Shown in pieces: positions 25,338-34,731 of a stretch of 64,000 nucleotides of DNA (positions are counted from its first letter, which is position 1; each line of letters opens with the position of its first letter). The position numbers were made by a program, and so were the translations under genes. The notes below the pieces were generated by a model. The model was given only the letters and a program-made list of their open reading frames with translations, did no database searches and was not told where the DNA came from. Origin of the DNA: Sorangium cellulosum So0157-2. GTDB lineage: Bacteria > Myxococcota_A > Polyangia > Polyangiales > Polyangiaceae. Location: NCBI RefSeq assembly GCF_000418325.1, contig NC_021658.1:8074001-8138000 (forward strand). Direction: 5' to 3'.

Positions 25338-27469
25338 GCGTCTCTCGGCGCGACTTCTTGCAGGTGGCCGCGGGCTCTGCGGCGGGGCTCCTGCTCAGCT
25401 TCTACGTGCCGCAGGGGGTCCGCGCCGCGCCGAAGGCGGCGCAGCCGCAGCCCCTGTCGCCGAACGCGTTCGTGCGCATCGGAACGGATGAGTCCGTGAC
25501 CGTGGTGCTCGCGCACTCCGAGATGGGCCAGGGCATCTGGACCGGGCTCGCGATGCTGATCGCCGAGGAGCTCGAGTGCGACTGGTCGAAGGTGCGGTCG
25601 GAGCACGCGCCGGCCGCGCCGGTGTACGGCCACCCGGTGATGCACTTCCAGATGACCGGCGGGTCGACGAGCACGAACGGCGAGTTCGATCGGTATCGCA
25701 CCGTCGGCGCGATGGCGAAGGACATGCTGGTGCGCGCGGCCGCCGCCCGGTGGAAGGTCGCGCCCGCGGCGTGCGTCGTTGCGAAGGGGCTCGTCACCCA
25801 CGGCAAGGATCAGCTGACCTACGGCCAGCTCGCCGAGGAGGCGATGAAGCTGACCCCGCCGGCGAAGGTGAAGCTGAAGGATCCCAAGGACTGGAAGCTG
25901 ATCGGCACCCTGGTGCGCCGCATCGACACGCCGGAGAAGATCACGGGCAAGGCGCAGTTCGGGATCGACGTGCAGTTCCCCGGGCTGCGCACCGCCGTGG
26001 TGCTCCGCCCGCCGGCGTTCGGCGCGAAGCTCGCGAAGTACGACGCGGCCGACGCCCTCAAGGTGCCCGGCGTCGAGAAGGTCGTCCCCACCGCGAACGG
26101 CGTCGCCGTCGTCGCCGCGCATTTCTGGGCGGCCAAGCTCGGGCGCGACGCGCTCCGCGCCGAGTGGACGAAGCCCGAGGGGGGCGGCGCCGACAGCGCC
26201 AGGCTGCTCGACGAGTTCCGCGCGCAGGCGCGCAAGCCGGGCGCGGTCGCCCACCAGGTCGGCAAGGTCGAGGACGCCCTGGCCGCGGCCAAGTCGCGGA
26301 TCGAGGTGGAGTACGACGTGCCCTACCTCGCGCACGCGCCGATGGAGCCGCTCAACTGCACGGTCAAGATCGACGGCGATCGCTGCGAGATCTGGACCGG
26401 CACGCAGTTCCAGACCGGCGACCAGATGGCCGCGGCGAAGATCCTCGGGACGGCTCCCGAGAAGGTCCAGATCCACACGACGTTCCTCGGCGGCGGCTTC
26501 GGCCGGCGCGCCAGCCCCGTGGCGGATTTCGTGGGGGAGGCCGTGATCGTCGCGAAGGCCGCCGGCGTGCCGGTCAAGGTCGTGTGGACGCGCGAGGACG
26601 ACATGCGCGGCGGCTATTACCGCCCCGCGTACGTCCATCGGGTGCAGGTCGGCGTCGACGCGCGGGGCATGCCGACGGCGTGGGATCACATGATCGTAGG
26701 CCAGTCGATCGTCGCCGGTACGCCGCTCGAGTCGCTCGTCGTCAAGAACGGCATCGACCACACCTCGGTGGAGGGGGTCGGCGACTCGCCGTACCTCGCG
26801 GGGATGCCCGCGCTCCGTGTGTCGCTGCACTCGCCGAGGACGCCGGTGACCGTGCTGTGGTGGCGCTCGGTCGGCAACACGCATACCGCCTTCGCGATGG
26901 AGAGCATGGTCGACGAGCTGGCGCACGCCGCCGGGCAGGATCCGCTCGCGTACCGCCTCGAGCTGCTGAAGAACAAGCCGCGGCACGCCAACGCGCTGAA
27001 GGTCGTCGCCGAGAAGGCCGGCTGGGGCACGGCGCTGCCGCCGGGGCGGGCGCGCGGGCTTGCGATGCACGAGTCGTTCGGCTCCATCGTCGCCGAGGTC
27101 GCCGAGATCTCGATCGAGAAGGGGCGCATCCGCGTTCACTCGGTCACCTGCAGCGTGGATTGCGGCACCGCGGTGAACCCGCTCGGCATCGAGGCGCAGG
27201 TCCAGGGCAGCGTCGCGTTCGGCCTCACGGCGGCGCTCTATGGCAAGCTCAACATCGTCGAGGGGCAGGTCCAGGAGAGCAACTTCCACGACTATCCCAT
27301 GCTCCGGATGGCCGATATGCCGCGCATCGCCGTCCACATCATCCCGAGCAAGGCCACGATGGGCGGCATCGGGGAGCCGGCGACCGCGCCGATCGCGCCT
27401 GCCGTGGCGAACGCGGTGTTCGCGTTGACGAAGCAGCGGCTGCGCTCCCTCCCGTTCCGCCTCGCCTAG
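25334..27469 (+). CDS. iorB: Molybdenum hydroxylase large subunit, IorB-type, Tat-exported
   Basis: 711 residues from a GTG overlapping iorA. The N-terminus holds a twin-Arg signal (SRRDFLQVAAGSAAGLLLS), so the holoenzyme is likely exported folded. The molybdopterin-binding domains follow: SEMGQGIWTG, GGGFGRR (cofactor loop) and GGIGEPATAP with the catalytic Glu that activates water. It hydroxylates N-heterocyclic or aldehyde substrates with water as the oxygen source. The actual substrate cannot be told from sequence; isoquinoline and nicotinate-type relatives exist. The cytochrome gene downstream is probably an electron acceptor. Confidence 0.9.
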   Translation: MSVSRRDFLQVAAGSAAGLLLSFYVPQGVRAAPKAAQPQPLSPNAFVRIGTDESVTVVLAHSEMGQGIWTGLAMLIAEELECDWSKVRSEHAPAAPVYGHPVMHFQMTGGSTSTNGEFDRYRTVGAMAKDMLVRAAAARWKVAPAACVVAKGLVTHGKDQLTYGQLAEEAMKLTPPAKVKLKDPKDWKLIGTLVRRIDTPEKITGKAQFGIDVQFPGLRTAVVLRPPAFGAKLAKYDAADALKVPGVEKVVPTANGVAVVAAHFWAAKLGRDALRAEWTKPEGGGADSARLLDEFRAQARKPGAVAHQVGKVEDALAAAKSRIEVEYDVPYLAHAPMEPLNCTVKIDGDRCEIWTGTQFQTGDQMAAAKILGTAPEKVQIHTTFLGGGFGRRASPVADFVGEAVIVAKAAGVPVKVVWTREDDMRGGYYRPAYVHRVQVGVDARGMPTAWDHMIVGQSIVAGTPLESLVVKNGIDHTSVEGVGDSPYLAGMPALRVSLHSPRTPVTVLWWRSVGNTHTAFAMESMVDELAHAAGQDPLAYRLELLKNKPRHANALKVVAEKAGWGTALPPGRARGLAMHESFGSIVAEVAEISIEKGRIRVHSVTCSVDCGTAVNPLGIEAQVQGSVAFGLTAALYGKLNIVEGQVQESNFHDYPMLRMADMPRIAVHIIPSKATMGGIGEPATAPIAPAVANAVFALTKQRLRSLPFRLA

Positions 27470-27478
27470 GTGCCGATC

Positions 27479-28072
27479 ATGATCCGTTCCTCTCTTGTTC
27501 TCGCCTTTCTCCTCGCCGCGTGCGGGGGACAGACGTCCGGGGCCTCGCAGGCCCCGGCGCCGGCGCCGGTCGATCGCGCGGCCGGCCTCGCAGCGTTCGA
27601 GACCGTGCGCAGCGTGCTCCAGCATCCTCGGTGCCAGAACTGTCACCCCGCGGGCGACGTGCCGCTGCAGGGCGACGAGGGCCGTCTTCACAACCAGTTC
27701 GTGCTCCGCGGTCCCACGGGCCACGGCATGGCGGGGGCCGAGTGCACGACGTGTCACGGGCCGGCGAACCCGCCGAGCAGCTACGGCGCGCACGTGCCGC
27801 CCGGCGTGGCGAAGGGCTGGCACATGCCGCCGCCCGAAATGCCCATGGTGTTCGTCGGCGTCGCCCCGGGGGCGCTGTGCGAGCAGATCAAGGACCCGGC
27901 GCGCAACGGCGGCAAGGACATGGCGGCGCTGCGCGTCCACCTCGAGGATCCGCTCGTGACCTGGGGCTGGAACCCGGGCGCTGGCCGCACGCCCATCCCG
28001 ACGCCTTATGCCGAGTTCGTGGCAGCGTGGGAGACGTGGGCCCGCGCGGGCGCGCCCTGCCCGGGCGGGTGA
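27479..28072 (+). CDS. Dihaem cytochrome c-like lipoprotein
   Basis: 197 residues. The ATG at 27479 starts a lipoprotein signal (MIRSSLVLAFLLAACGG, Cys at 15); a GTG at 27470 is the alternative. Two haem c motifs are visible: CQNCH (about residue 55) and CTTCH (about 90). Candidate Met/His axial ligands are GWHMPPPEMPM. Only 9 bp separate it from iorB. Its place after a periplasmic molybdenum hydroxylase suggests it takes electrons from that enzyme to the respiratory chain; this is inference. Confidence 0.85.
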   Translation: MIRSSLVLAFLLAACGGQTSGASQAPAPAPVDRAAGLAAFETVRSVLQHPRCQNCHPAGDVPLQGDEGRLHNQFVLRGPTGHGMAGAECTTCHGPANPPSSYGAHVPPGVAKGWHMPPPEMPMVFVGVAPGALCEQIKDPARNGGKDMAALRVHLEDPLVTWGWNPGAGRTPIPTPYAEFVAAWETWARAGAPCPGG

Positions 28073-28082
28073 TCTCTTCCCA

Positions 28083-28817
28083 TCAGTGCGGGCTCGCCGT
28101 CGGGCGGACGACGATCTCGCTCACGTCGACGTCGTCCGGCTGCTCGATCGCGAACGCGATCGCGCGGGCCACGGCATCCGCAGAGATCGCGGTCTTCCGG
28201 AACTCTCTCATGGCCTGCCGCGCGCTGTCGTCCGTGATGGTCTCGGCCAGCTCGGACTCGGTGACGCCGGGGGAGATCACCGTCACCCGGAGGTCGGTGG
28301 ACTCCTGCCGGAGGCCGTCGGAGATGGCCCAGACCGCGAATTTCGTCGCGCAGTACACGGCGGCCGTCGGGACCACCATGTGTCCGCCGATCGACGAGAC
28401 GTTGACGAAGTGCCCGTGGCCCTGCGCCTTCATGATCGGCAGACCGGCGGCGATCCCGTGCAGGACACCGCGGATGTTCACGTCGATCATGCGATCCCAC
28501 TCCTCGATCTTCAGCGATGACAGGGGCGAGAGCGGCATGACGCCGGCGTTGTTGACGATCACGTCGACGCGGCCGAACGTCGCCCGCGCGAACTCGACGA
28601 AATCGGCCACGTCCTGCCGCTTGGTGACGTCCACGGCTCGATGCTCCACGGCGCCGCCCTCCGCGCGGATGGCGGACGCGAGCTTCTCCAGCCGGTCCGT
28701 GCGCCTGGCGCCCACCACGACCCGGGCGCCGCGCCGGGCCAGGAGGCGCGCGGCGGCCTCGCCGATACCGCTGCTCGCGCCGGTGATCACAACGACCTTA
28801 CCCTCGATACCAGGCAT
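28083..28817 (-). CDS. Short-chain dehydrogenase/reductase
   Basis: 244 residues, ATG at 28817. Classical SDR: cofactor site TGASSGIG (residues 12-19), GARR after strand 2 (suggesting NADPH), DVTKR, NNAG, catalytic Ser in NVSSIGG and YCATK (Tyr-x3-Lys), then SPGVTESEL. It oxidises or reduces an alcohol or carbonyl; substrate unknown. It is divergent from an AraC-family gene, and the intergenic region contains a two-site operator, so the AraC protein probably controls it. Such SDR/AraC pairs are common. Confidence 0.93.
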   Translation of the reverse strand: MPGIEGKVVVITGASSGIGEAAARLLARRGARVVVGARRTDRLEKLASAIRAEGGAVEHRAVDVTKRQDVADFVEFARATFGRVDVIVNNAGVMPLSPLSSLKIEEWDRMIDVNIRGVLHGIAAGLPIMKAQGHGHFVNVSSIGGHMVVPTAAVYCATKFAVWAISDGLRQESTDLRVTVISPGVTESELAETITDDSARQAMREFRKTAISADAVARAIAFAIEQPDDVDVSEIVVRPTASPH

Positions 28818-28905
28818 GAGAGACTCCTTGATTCGCTCGCTCTCCAGCGCGGGATTGCGCCGGTCACGGGAAGAACCTAGGCCTCGACCGCGAGGGCGCG
28901 GTAGT

Positions 28906-28940
28906 CCGTTCCTGGACGGGTCTTGCCCGATCCTGCACGG
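28906..28940. promoter_or_regulatory. Two-site direct-repeat operator, probably for AraC regulator
   Basis: CCGTTCCTGGACGG (28906-28919) and CCGATCCTGCACGG (28927-28940) match at 12 of 14 positions, with starts 21 bp apart, two helical turns. This is the typical two-site layout for AraC-family binding and lies between the divergent SDR and AraC genes. Confidence 0.7.
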
Positions 28941-29059
28941 CGCGCATCCAGCGCGACCGGCGGCTCCCCCCGCGCGCGGCAGGGCAGCCAGGCGAGGCCG
29001 GAGCGCCCTCACGGGCCCGCCGGTTGGGCGGAGCGGGCTCGATGAGGTAGCCTGGGCCC

Positions 29060-30022
29060 ATGCAGGCAAGCGCCCCGGCGGCAGAGGAGCTGGATCGCGA
29101 GATCGAGCGGCGGCTCGCGGAGCTTGCAGCCCTGATCGAGCGGTTCACCGCCGAGGACGGCATGCACGCGACGGTCGTGAAGGGCATGAGCCTGATCCGC
29201 GCCTCGCGCCCCTCCGAGCCGCTCCACACCGTCTACAAGCCGATGGTGTGCCTCATCGCCCAGGGCCGCAAGCAGGTGATGCTGGCGGACGAGGTGGTCG
29301 TCTACGACCCCGCGCGCTACCTGGTCGTCACGGTCGACCTGCCGCTCGTCGGCCAGGTGCTCGTGGCGTCGCGGGAGCGCCCCTACCTGTGCCTCGCCCT
29401 CGACCTGGAGCCCGGCGACGTCGGCGCGCTGCTCACCGAGCCCGGTCTCCCCAGGCCGAGCGCGGCGTCCGGCGGCGAGCGCGAGGAGCGCGGCCTGTTC
29501 GTCAGCCGGACGGACCTCCCGTTGATCGACGCGGCGCTGCGGCTCATCCGCCTGCTCGAGACGCCTCACGACATTCCCATCCTCGCGCCGCTCGCCGTGC
29601 GCGAGATCCACTACCGCCTGCTGAAGGGCGAGCAGGGAGCTCGGGTCCAGCGGATCGCCCTGGCCGGCAGCCAGGCGCAGCGGATCGCCAAGGCGATCAG
29701 CATGGTGAAGAGCAACTACACCCGGCCGCTGCGCATCGAGGCCATCGCGCGCGAGGTGCACATGAGCCCCTCGGCGCTGCACCATCAGTTCAAGGCCGTC
29801 ACGGCCATGAGCCCGCTCCAGTACCAGAAGCAGCTCCGGCTCCAGGAGGCGCGCCGCCTGATGCTCGGCGAGGTCGTGGACGCGGCGACCGCCGGCTACC
29901 GCGTCGGCTACGAGAGCCCGTCGCAGTTCAGCCGCGAGTACAGCCGGCTGTTCGGCGCGCCGCCGTCGCGCGACGTCGCGCGGCTCCGGAGCATGCTGGG
30001 CTCGAGATCGGCGATGGGGTAG
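29060..30022 (+). CDS. AraC-family transcriptional regulator
   Basis: 320 residues, ATG at 29060. The N-terminal AraC_N-type sensing domain (about 40-200) includes YKPMVCLIAQGRKQVML and LVVTVDLPLVGQV. The C-terminal double helix-turn-helix (about 220-310) includes IEAIAREVHMSPSALHHQFK, MSPLQYQKQLRL and YRVGYESPSQFSREYSRLFG. It likely activates the divergent SDR gene through the operator at 28906-28940. The effector is unknown. Confidence 0.93.
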   Translation: MQASAPAAEELDREIERRLAELAALIERFTAEDGMHATVVKGMSLIRASRPSEPLHTVYKPMVCLIAQGRKQVMLADEVVVYDPARYLVVTVDLPLVGQVLVASRERPYLCLALDLEPGDVGALLTEPGLPRPSAASGGEREERGLFVSRTDLPLIDAALRLIRLLETPHDIPILAPLAVREIHYRLLKGEQGARVQRIALAGSQAQRIAKAISMVKSNYTRPLRIEAIAREVHMSPSALHHQFKAVTAMSPLQYQKQLRLQEARRLMLGEVVDAATAGYRVGYESPSQFSREYSRLFGAPPSRDVARLRSMLGSRSAMG

Positions 30023-30127
30023 CCAGAAAAAATTCGGAGCGCGCGTAGGGAGGGCCGGCCGGGCAGCGTCCCAGGAGCAGAAGCCGGCAAGAACAGGCTG
30101 GCCCTTGCACCAAGGAGCACGACCACC

Positions 30128-30661
30128 ATGACCCTCTCCAAGCTCTCCAACACGGCCCGCAGCGCGATCCATCGCTTCGTCCTCGGCAGCTTCCTCGCGA
30201 CGGCCGTGCTCGCCGGCAGCGGAGCGGCGTACGCGGCGAGCGGCGCGGCGGAGACGCAGGCGCCGCGGCAGGACAAGGACGCCCGGCGCGAGCACCGCGC
30301 GAAGGATCCGGCGCGCCTCATCAAGCGCCTGGACAAGAACGGCGACGGCAAGCTGACCGTCGCCGAGCTCCCGGAGAAGGCGCAGAAGCGGCTGGGCAAG
30401 GCGGACACGAACAAGGACGGGACGCTCTCCGCCGAGGAGCTCAAGGCGCACGCCGAGCAGCACAAGAAGGCGCGCGCGGCGAAGCAGCAGGCGCGCTTCG
30501 CCCGGAGCGACAAGAACGGCGACGGCTTCCTCACCAAGGACGAGGTGGGCGACAAGCGCTGGGAGCGGGTGAAGGCGGCGGACGCGAACCGCGACAACAG
30601 GCTGACCGCCGACGAGCTGCGCGCGGCGCGCCTCGCGCGCAAGCAGCCGGCGGCGCGGTAG
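30128..30661 (+). CDS. Secreted EF-hand protein
   Basis: 177 residues; AAGGAG lies about ten bases before the ATG. The signal peptide (about 1-37) ends near AAYAAS. Four EF-hand loops follow: DKNGDGKLTVAE, DTNKDGTLSAEE, DKNGDGFLTKDE and DANRDNRLTADE; the fourth has Asn at the position usually held by Gly. The linkers are very basic (KDARREHRAKD). It should bind Ca2+ outside the cytoplasm. Transport, signalling or adhesive roles are all possible. Confidence 0.88.
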   Translation: MTLSKLSNTARSAIHRFVLGSFLATAVLAGSGAAYAASGAAETQAPRQDKDARREHRAKDPARLIKRLDKNGDGKLTVAELPEKAQKRLGKADTNKDGTLSAEELKAHAEQHKKARAAKQQARFARSDKNGDGFLTKDEVGDKRWERVKAADANRDNRLTADELRAARLARKQPAAR

Positions 30662-30697
30662 CGCTTCCCCGCGATCCCCTCCCCCGGACCTCGCCGC

Positions 30698-31408
30698 TCA
30701 TCGCCGCGAGCGCCGCGGCGCCCGCCTCGCTTGCGCGGGGCGGTCGGCGGCAGGCGCGTCGCGCTCCCCGGGCGCGATGGGCAGCGAGGTCTCCGCGCCG
30801 GGGGCAGGAGCTCCCTCGTCGCCAGCGAGAGGCGCCGCCTCCGCCGAGGCGGCGGGCGCTGCCGCGTCGCCAGCGCCGGGCGCCGCCTCCGCGGAAGCGC
30901 CCGCCGGGGCGGCGGCGCGGCGCTTCCGCGGACGTTTGGGGAAGAGCGGAAGCTGCTGCTCCAGCACCTGACTCCGCCAGGCGAGCAGCGTCTGCGCGCG
31001 CCGGCGCGCCGTCTCCTTCGCGATGCCGGCGGTGGAGCGGTACAGGCGCCGCGCCAGCGCAACCGCGGTGGGCGCCGCCGGCTCGAAGAGATCGGGCGCG
31101 ACCTCCTTCACGACGTCGCACGCGAAGATCGCGCGCCGCAGGTGTGCCCGCTCGTCGGCGGTGCCCGGCGGGGCGGCGAGCAGCCCTCGTCCAGCGGGCG
31201 TGATCGAGGCGTCGTCGTCGCCGAGCCAGCCGAGGACGCGGGCGGCGGCGAGCGCATAGCCGACGTGGCGCAAGGAGATGCCCGTCTGCTGCGCGATCTC
31301 TTCCTTCGCGGACGCCCCTCCTGCGAGCGCCTCGAGCACGCGCCGCACGTTGGCGAGGTTGTCGGCCTGGGGGATCTCGGTGCTGCGGAGCAGGCGGGTC
31401 GGCGGCAT
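30698..31408 (-). CDS. Winged-helix-like protein with Ala/Pro-rich tail
   Basis: 236 residues, ATG at 31408. The N-terminal half looks like a DNA-binding or DUF7226-like winged helix: IPQADNLANVRRVLEALAGG, then AKEEIAQQTGISLRHVGYAL and AARVLGWLGDDDASITPAG. A second helical part (about 85-150) includes ARRLYRSTAGIAKETARRRA. Residues 150-236 are Ala/Pro/Gly-rich and basic, with repeats of GASAEAAPGAGDAA type. A regulatory or nucleic-acid-binding role is likely, but no target is evident. It is convergent with the EF-hand gene. Confidence 0.65.
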   Translation of the reverse strand: MPPTRLLRSTEIPQADNLANVRRVLEALAGGASAKEEIAQQTGISLRHVGYALAAARVLGWLGDDDASITPAGRGLLAAPPGTADERAHLRRAIFACDVVKEVAPDLFEPAAPTAVALARRLYRSTAGIAKETARRRAQTLLAWRSQVLEQQLPLFPKRPRKRRAAAPAGASAEAAPGAGDAAAPAASAEAAPLAGDEGAPAPGAETSLPIAPGERDAPAADRPAQARRAPRRSRR

Positions 31409-31818
31409 GGTCGGCGAGGAACCCCCGGCCCCGGCCGGGAGCCGACACCATAGCGCGCACCGGAGCAGAGCGGACCTCGAACGCGTCCGCCCGGCGAGGG
31501 CGATAAGCCGCGGTGGGGCCGCCGGCAGGGCCGCGGTGGGGTCGGCGGCAGGGGGCCCGCGGCGCCGCTGGGCCGGGGCCCCTGCCCCTCACCCGGTCCT
31601 CCGAGCGGCGCCCCATCCCGTGAGCGGCGCGGCGCCCCTCGGGTCGGCGCGGCCTCGCCACGCCCCCGCGCCGGCGATGACCGCGCTCTCGCGGCGGGGC
31701 GTCGTCCGATGAGCGATGCATGGAGAACGAGGCTCATCGGGCGCGGAGGGCGGCGTGGCCTCGATGTCCCGGCGCGCCGTCCGCGCCGGTCCCGAGGCCA
31801 GCTCGCCAGTCGCGCCTC
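31409..31818. other. Intergenic region, no gene seen
   Basis: About 410 bp of very GC-rich sequence. The short repeat GCCGCGGTGGGGCCG/GTCGGCG-like stretch near 31510-31550 is imperfect. No coding frame is supported. Confidence 0.5.
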
Positions 31819-34158
31819 TTACCGACCGCGGCAGCCGTGGCCGTGGTGGTGGTCGTGGTCGCGGTCGTGGCCGTGGCCGTGGCCGTCACAATCGACGTCA
31901 TCGCGGTGGGGCGCGCAGAGGCGACCGTTGTTGTACGCGTCGAGCTTGTCGGCCAGCGGCTCGCCGCTCTCCCACGGCGAGTTGCAGCCCCGGTCCTTGA
32001 CGTTGCTGCCGAGACGGTACTTCTTGAGCCAGGCGTCGGCCGCGGCGATGGTGCGCTCGATGCAGCTCGACTGGTTGCCGATGCCGACGTTGAGCTTGGC
32101 GACGATGAGGTGCTTCGCGAGGATGTACGTGACGTCGCCCTTGGTCGGACGGCTGATGATGTCGAGGAGCTGGGCCTTCGTGTACGTCTTGCCGCCGATG
32201 GTCAGCTTCGAGACCTTCCAGGCGTTCGGGTGGTTCTTCCAGTAGCCGGGGGTGCCGGTGCCGGGCGACGCGCACTGGCAGGCGCCGCAGTCGGCCGCGC
32301 AGCTAGAGCAGTCCTCGACGCCCGCCTTGCACACCCCATCGCCGCAGACCGGCGCGCATGCCCCGCAGTCGGCCGCGCAGCTCGAGCAGGTCTCGCCGAA
32401 CTCGCAGACGCCGCTGCCGCACACCGGCGGGCAGATGCCGCAGTCGCTCGGGCACTCGAGGCAGTTCTCGCCGGCCTCCCAGCTGTCGTTGCCGCAGACC
32501 GCGGGGCAAGCGCCGCAGTCGCCGGCGCAGTTCGCGCAGTCCTCGCCGGTCTCGCAGACGTTGTCGCCGCAGACGGCGGGGCAGGCGCCGCAGTCGTCCG
32601 AGCAGGTGCCGCAGTCCTCGCCGGCCTCGCAGGTGCCGTTGCCGCAGACGGGCGGGCAGGCGCCGCAGTCGGCGCTGCAGCTGCTACAGGTCTCGCTGGC
32701 GTCGCAGGCGCCGTCGCCGCAGGTGGGCGGGCATACGTCGCAGTCGGCGCTGCAGCTGCCGCAGTCCTCGCCGGCTTCGCAGGCGCCGTTGCCGCAGGTG
32801 GGCGGGCAGATGCCGCAGTCGACGGCGCAGGTGGAGCAGCTCTCGTCGTCGCCGCAAACGCCGTTGCCGCAGGAGAGCTGGTAGCCGAAGTCCGCGTCGA
32901 GCAGGTCCTGCGCCCAGCCGAGCGAGACGGTGCCCACGTTGTCGAGCCCGCCGTCCGGGTCGGCCGTCGGCTCCTGCCCGGCGAGCGGGCCGCTCGTCAT
33001 GAAGTTGTCGGCGGTGACGACCACCGAGTAGGTGCCCGCCGAGAGCGTGTCGAAGAGGTAGAAACCGGGCTGGCCGGTGTAGGGGCTGTTGCCGGTGATG
33101 GTGAAGTCGATCAGCTGGTCGCCCTGGAACAGCTCGACGCGGACGCCGTTGACGCCGAGCTCTCCCGTCTCCGGCTCGTAGAGCCCGTCGGCGTCGCTGT
33201 CGAGCCAGACCGTGTCGCCGATCGACGAGTACGTCACGTAACCGAAGTCGGCGTCGGACACGTTCTCTCCCGCGTCGAGCGACACGGCGAGCGGCTCGTC
33301 GTCGGTGGTCAGCTGGTGCCCGAGCGGCAGCGTCGCGTCGTCGACGCTGACGACGTAACAGCCTGCGTCGAGCTCGCCGAAGCGGTAGGCGCCCGCCGCG
33401 TCGGTCGCGGTCGTCTGGAGGGCGGCGCCGTCGGCGGATCCGTCGCAGCTCGCGTCGGCGAAGAGGTCGACGACGACGCCGGAGATGCCGAGCTCGGAGG
33501 CGTCCTCGAGGCCGTCGGCGTTCGCGTCGAACCACACTTTATCGCCGATCGAGCCCTTCGGCGTCGTGTAGCAGACCTCGAGGAATGGGCGCTGGGACAG
33601 GTCCGTGTGCGCGCTGCCCCGGTACGAGGTCTTGCCGTTCTCGTCCTCCTCGAGGAGGATCCCGTGGTTGGGCGAGACGCCGCTCACCCACTCCTGGACG
33701 AGCTCCGTGAGATCGAGCTCGCGCCACGCCGAGCCGCCGGACTCGAACGACGTGAAGAACGTCGGATCGATGCCGCCGAGGTTGTTCCAGGTGACGTCCG
33801 CCTCGCTCCAGGGGGCGAGCACCCGGTGAGCGCGGACGGTCTGGGCCGTGCTGCTGTAGGTCAGGACGTAGAACTTGGCCGACGTGACGAGCGAGCTCGC
33901 GGGGATGGCGCCGAGCTCGAAGCCGAACAGGGCTCGTTTCTCGCCGACGGTGCTGGAGTACCCCGTGTTCACCTCGAACGGGGTCGGGACGTGATAGCTC
34001 GGGGCGAGGCTCCAGATCTCGGCGTTGTAGACGTCTCCCAGGGCGCCCCGCTGGATCACGGTGCACGTGGGCGTCGGCGCGGCGGTGGTGGCGAGGCTCG
34101 AGGCGGTGATGAGCAGCGTGGCGAGCGCTGCGGAAGACGCGATGGATATCTGCTTCAT
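31819..34158 (-). CDS. Secreted modular Cys-repeat surface protein with His-rich tail
   Basis: 779 residues. The ATG at 34158 has AAGGAG ten bases before it and starts a signal peptide (about 1-27). Domains: a DNRLRE-type beta domain (about 30-205), two SdrD B-like modules (GSIGDKVWFDANADGLEDAS, SSIGDTVWLDSDADGLYEPE), then eight consecutive modules of the form CGNGxCExGEDCxxCxxDCGxCPP (about 430-630). One module has Trp for the second Cys (CGNDSWEAGENC). The C-terminus holds GTPGYWKNHPNAW, then a 29-residue His/Asp tail (GHGHDRDHDHHHGHG). It is probably a large disulphide-rich surface or matrix protein that may bind metal. Function unknown. Confidence 0.85.
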   Translation of the reverse strand: MKQISIASSAALATLLITASSLATTAAPTPTCTVIQRGALGDVYNAEIWSLAPSYHVPTPFEVNTGYSSTVGEKRALFGFELGAIPASSLVTSAKFYVLTYSSTAQTVRAHRVLAPWSEADVTWNNLGGIDPTFFTSFESGGSAWRELDLTELVQEWVSGVSPNHGILLEEDENGKTSYRGSAHTDLSQRPFLEVCYTTPKGSIGDKVWFDANADGLEDASELGISGVVVDLFADASCDGSADGAALQTTATDAAGAYRFGELDAGCYVVSVDDATLPLGHQLTTDDEPLAVSLDAGENVSDADFGYVTYSSIGDTVWLDSDADGLYEPETGELGVNGVRVELFQGDQLIDFTITGNSPYTGQPGFYLFDTLSAGTYSVVVTADNFMTSGPLAGQEPTADPDGGLDNVGTVSLGWAQDLLDADFGYQLSCGNGVCGDDESCSTCAVDCGICPPTCGNGACEAGEDCGSCSADCDVCPPTCGDGACDASETCSSCSADCGACPPVCGNGTCEAGEDCGTCSDDCGACPAVCGDNVCETGEDCANCAGDCGACPAVCGNDSWEAGENCLECPSDCGICPPVCGSGVCEFGETCSSCAADCGACAPVCGDGVCKAGVEDCSSCAADCGACQCASPGTGTPGYWKNHPNAWKVSKLTIGGKTYTKAQLLDIISRPTKGDVTYILAKHLIVAKLNVGIGNQSSCIERTIAAADAWLKKYRLGSNVKDRGCNSPWESGEPLADKLDAYNNGRLCAPHRDDVDCDGHGHGHDRDHDHHHGHGCRGR

Positions 34159-34435
34159 GGGTAAGCTCCTTGGAGGTCCTTGCGAGGATCGAACCACGAT
34201 GGAGCGTCATCCGAGCCGCATGCGCCATGACACACGGGTCAGGCGAAAGTCGGTTTCGTGGGCTCCGGTCAGACCGCGCCCCGCGCCCTGATCACGATCA
34301 GATCAGGCGCGCGAGGCGTCAGCGCCAAATCGGAGAGCGGATGCGCACAGGTCCAGTGTTCTAGTTAGCAATACGATGGTCGAACTGTCCAGACATTTGC
34401 GAGGCACACCCCCCAAAAAGAACATCGCGTTATTA

Positions 34436-34462
34436 ACGATTCGCACGATTCGCACGATTCGC
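34436..34462. repeat. 9-bp microsatellite, three copies
   Basis: ACGATTCGC repeated three times without change, in a noncoding region. Confidence 0.9.
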
Positions 34463-34731
34463 GGCCACGCGGTGACGTTTTTGGGCACCTCGCCCCAGGC
34501 CTTCACGCTCAACAAAAGGGAGCGCTGCGCCCGAGGGGGATCTCGGCGCACTCAGCACCAAACGCGCTCCGTGCGGCAGCGCCCTGCGTCGCTCGGAGCT
34601 CACCAGAATCGGATCGAGTACAGCGAGGTTGGTCCCGATTTGATGCTGAATGCGCACAGGACCATTTTTCAACTTAATGAATGCTCACTTCGATTGTCCA
34701 GATCTTTTTGTGGGTGAGCGTGTTCTTCGTT

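Noticed and set aside
25576..30048. Very long plus-strand open frame (about 1490 residues)
   Set aside because: It is a shadow of iorB, the cytochrome, SDR and AraC genes in another frame; composition is Arg/Ala-rich with no domain.
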